Assembly (NCBI GenBank): GCA_934476025.1
Contig: CAKSNI010000007.1
Coordinates: forward strand, 1-14,725
DNA: 14,725 nt
Source of the DNA: an uncultured Eubacteriales bacterium
Lineage (GTDB): Bacteria > Bacillota > Clostridia > Oscillospirales > Acutalibacteraceae
Reading direction: 5' to 3'
The notes under the pieces: generated by a model
The model's database searches: none
Told to the model about the DNA's origin: nothing
Seen by the model: only the letters and a program-made list of their open reading frames with translations
Shown here: positions 14,400-14,725 of the stretch, in pieces
How the letters are laid out: each line of letters opens with the position of its first letter
How positions within the stretch are numbered: the first letter of the stretch is position 1
Position numbers and translations under genes: made by a program

Positions 14400-14725
14400 A
14401 TGATCAAAAAACGAACGGCGGTGCGATGCCTTTCTTTTTCGCTGGCACTTACTTTGCTGTGCGTCGGGCTGTACGCCGGGGAACGATCCCGACGGATTCA
14501 ATATGAATCGCTGCAGAACGCCCGGTATGAGGAAGCGTTTTATGAACTGGAGGCTTCACTTTCCGATATCCGAAACGATTTAAAGAAACTGTTGTATATT
14601 TCTCCGGGAAAAAAGGCCGCTGCGCTGTCGGCATCGCTTCTTTATAAAGCCGAAAGCGCCAAAATGGCTCTCGCTCGGCTTCCGCAGGAAGAAGAACTGG
14701 ATGATCTGCAGCTGTTTCTATCTCA
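14400..14725 (+). CDS. ypeB: YpeB-family spore germination protein, 3' partial
   Basis: The first 108 residues are visible; the gene runs off the window. YpeB is made in the forespore and is needed for stable incorporation of the cortex-lytic enzyme SleB into the spore. The visible part has a basic start (MIKKR), one hydrophobic anchor (about residues 7-27), and then a helical region. That region matches the YpeB N-terminus: YEEAFYELEASLSDIRNDLKK, LLYISPG, and LLYKAESAKMALARLPQEE, where relatives have an alanine-rich 'AKxAlxQLP' segment. GGAGG (14388-14392) lies 7 bases before the ATG. The gene diverges from the desulfurase operon across a 197-base gap. A downstream sleB would be expected but is not in view. 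Family assignment rests on the N-terminal quarter only. Confidence 0.8.
   Translation, partial: MIKKRTAVRCLSFSLALTLLCVGLYAGERSRRIQYESLQNARYEEAFYELEASLSDIRNDLKKLLYISPGKKAAALSASLLYKAESAKMALARLPQEEELDDLQLFLS

Noticed and set aside
1..14725. Frequent TTCGGCCG-like octamers across the window
   Set aside because: They fall mostly within codons for Ser/Phe-Ala-Glu/Gly and on both strands without fixed spacing, so biased codon use explains them better than an uptake or restriction-related repeat.

Overview
The window looks like chromosomal core sequence from a spore-forming Clostridia-type Firmicute, plausibly near Oscillospiraceae/Ruminococcaceae; that placement is an inference. The signs are strong Shine-Dalgarno sites, several TTG starts, a BofA-family gene, the first part of a YpeB-family spore germination gene, and a ThiI without a rhodanese domain. 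I saw no rRNA, tRNA, CRISPR array, insertion sequence or phage gene. No gene-free stretch exceeds about 210 bases.

Left part, + strand (1-1611): the 3' part of an RsuA/RluB-type pseudouridine synthase overlaps a small GNAT-like gene by 4 bases. Next come secG, with its own sigma-A promoter and terminator, and a short bofA-like gene preceded by a candidate sigma-E promoter.

Middle, + strand (1612-7552): a clear sigma-A promoter precedes a three-gene signalling and transport module. It comprises an OmpR-type response regulator, a polytopic histidine kinase with a TTG start, and an ATPase-permease fusion of MacB-like layout whose start lies inside the kinase gene. Three hairpins separate this module from the convergent operon to its right.

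Right part, - strand (14276 down to 7590): one tightly packed operon reads from a strong sigma-A promoter. Its order is cysteine desulfurase, thiI, a CinA-like protein fused to a membrane-anchored sortase-B-like domain, a second membrane-anchored protein with a CinA-N-like (MoCF-like) domain, and a small multidrug-export-type membrane protein. The first two genes make a sulfur relay for 4-thiouridine in tRNA. The next two are the most unusual part of the window. Both place a cytoplasmic CinA-related domain before a long acidic, proline-rich linker, a basic patch and one membrane segment. In the first, the external sortase-like domain has lost all three expected catalytic residues (His to Asn, Cys to Pro, Arg to Lys), while the CinA amidohydrolase motifs are intact.

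At the far right, a ypeB-like gene starts divergently from the desulfurase operon and runs off the window.
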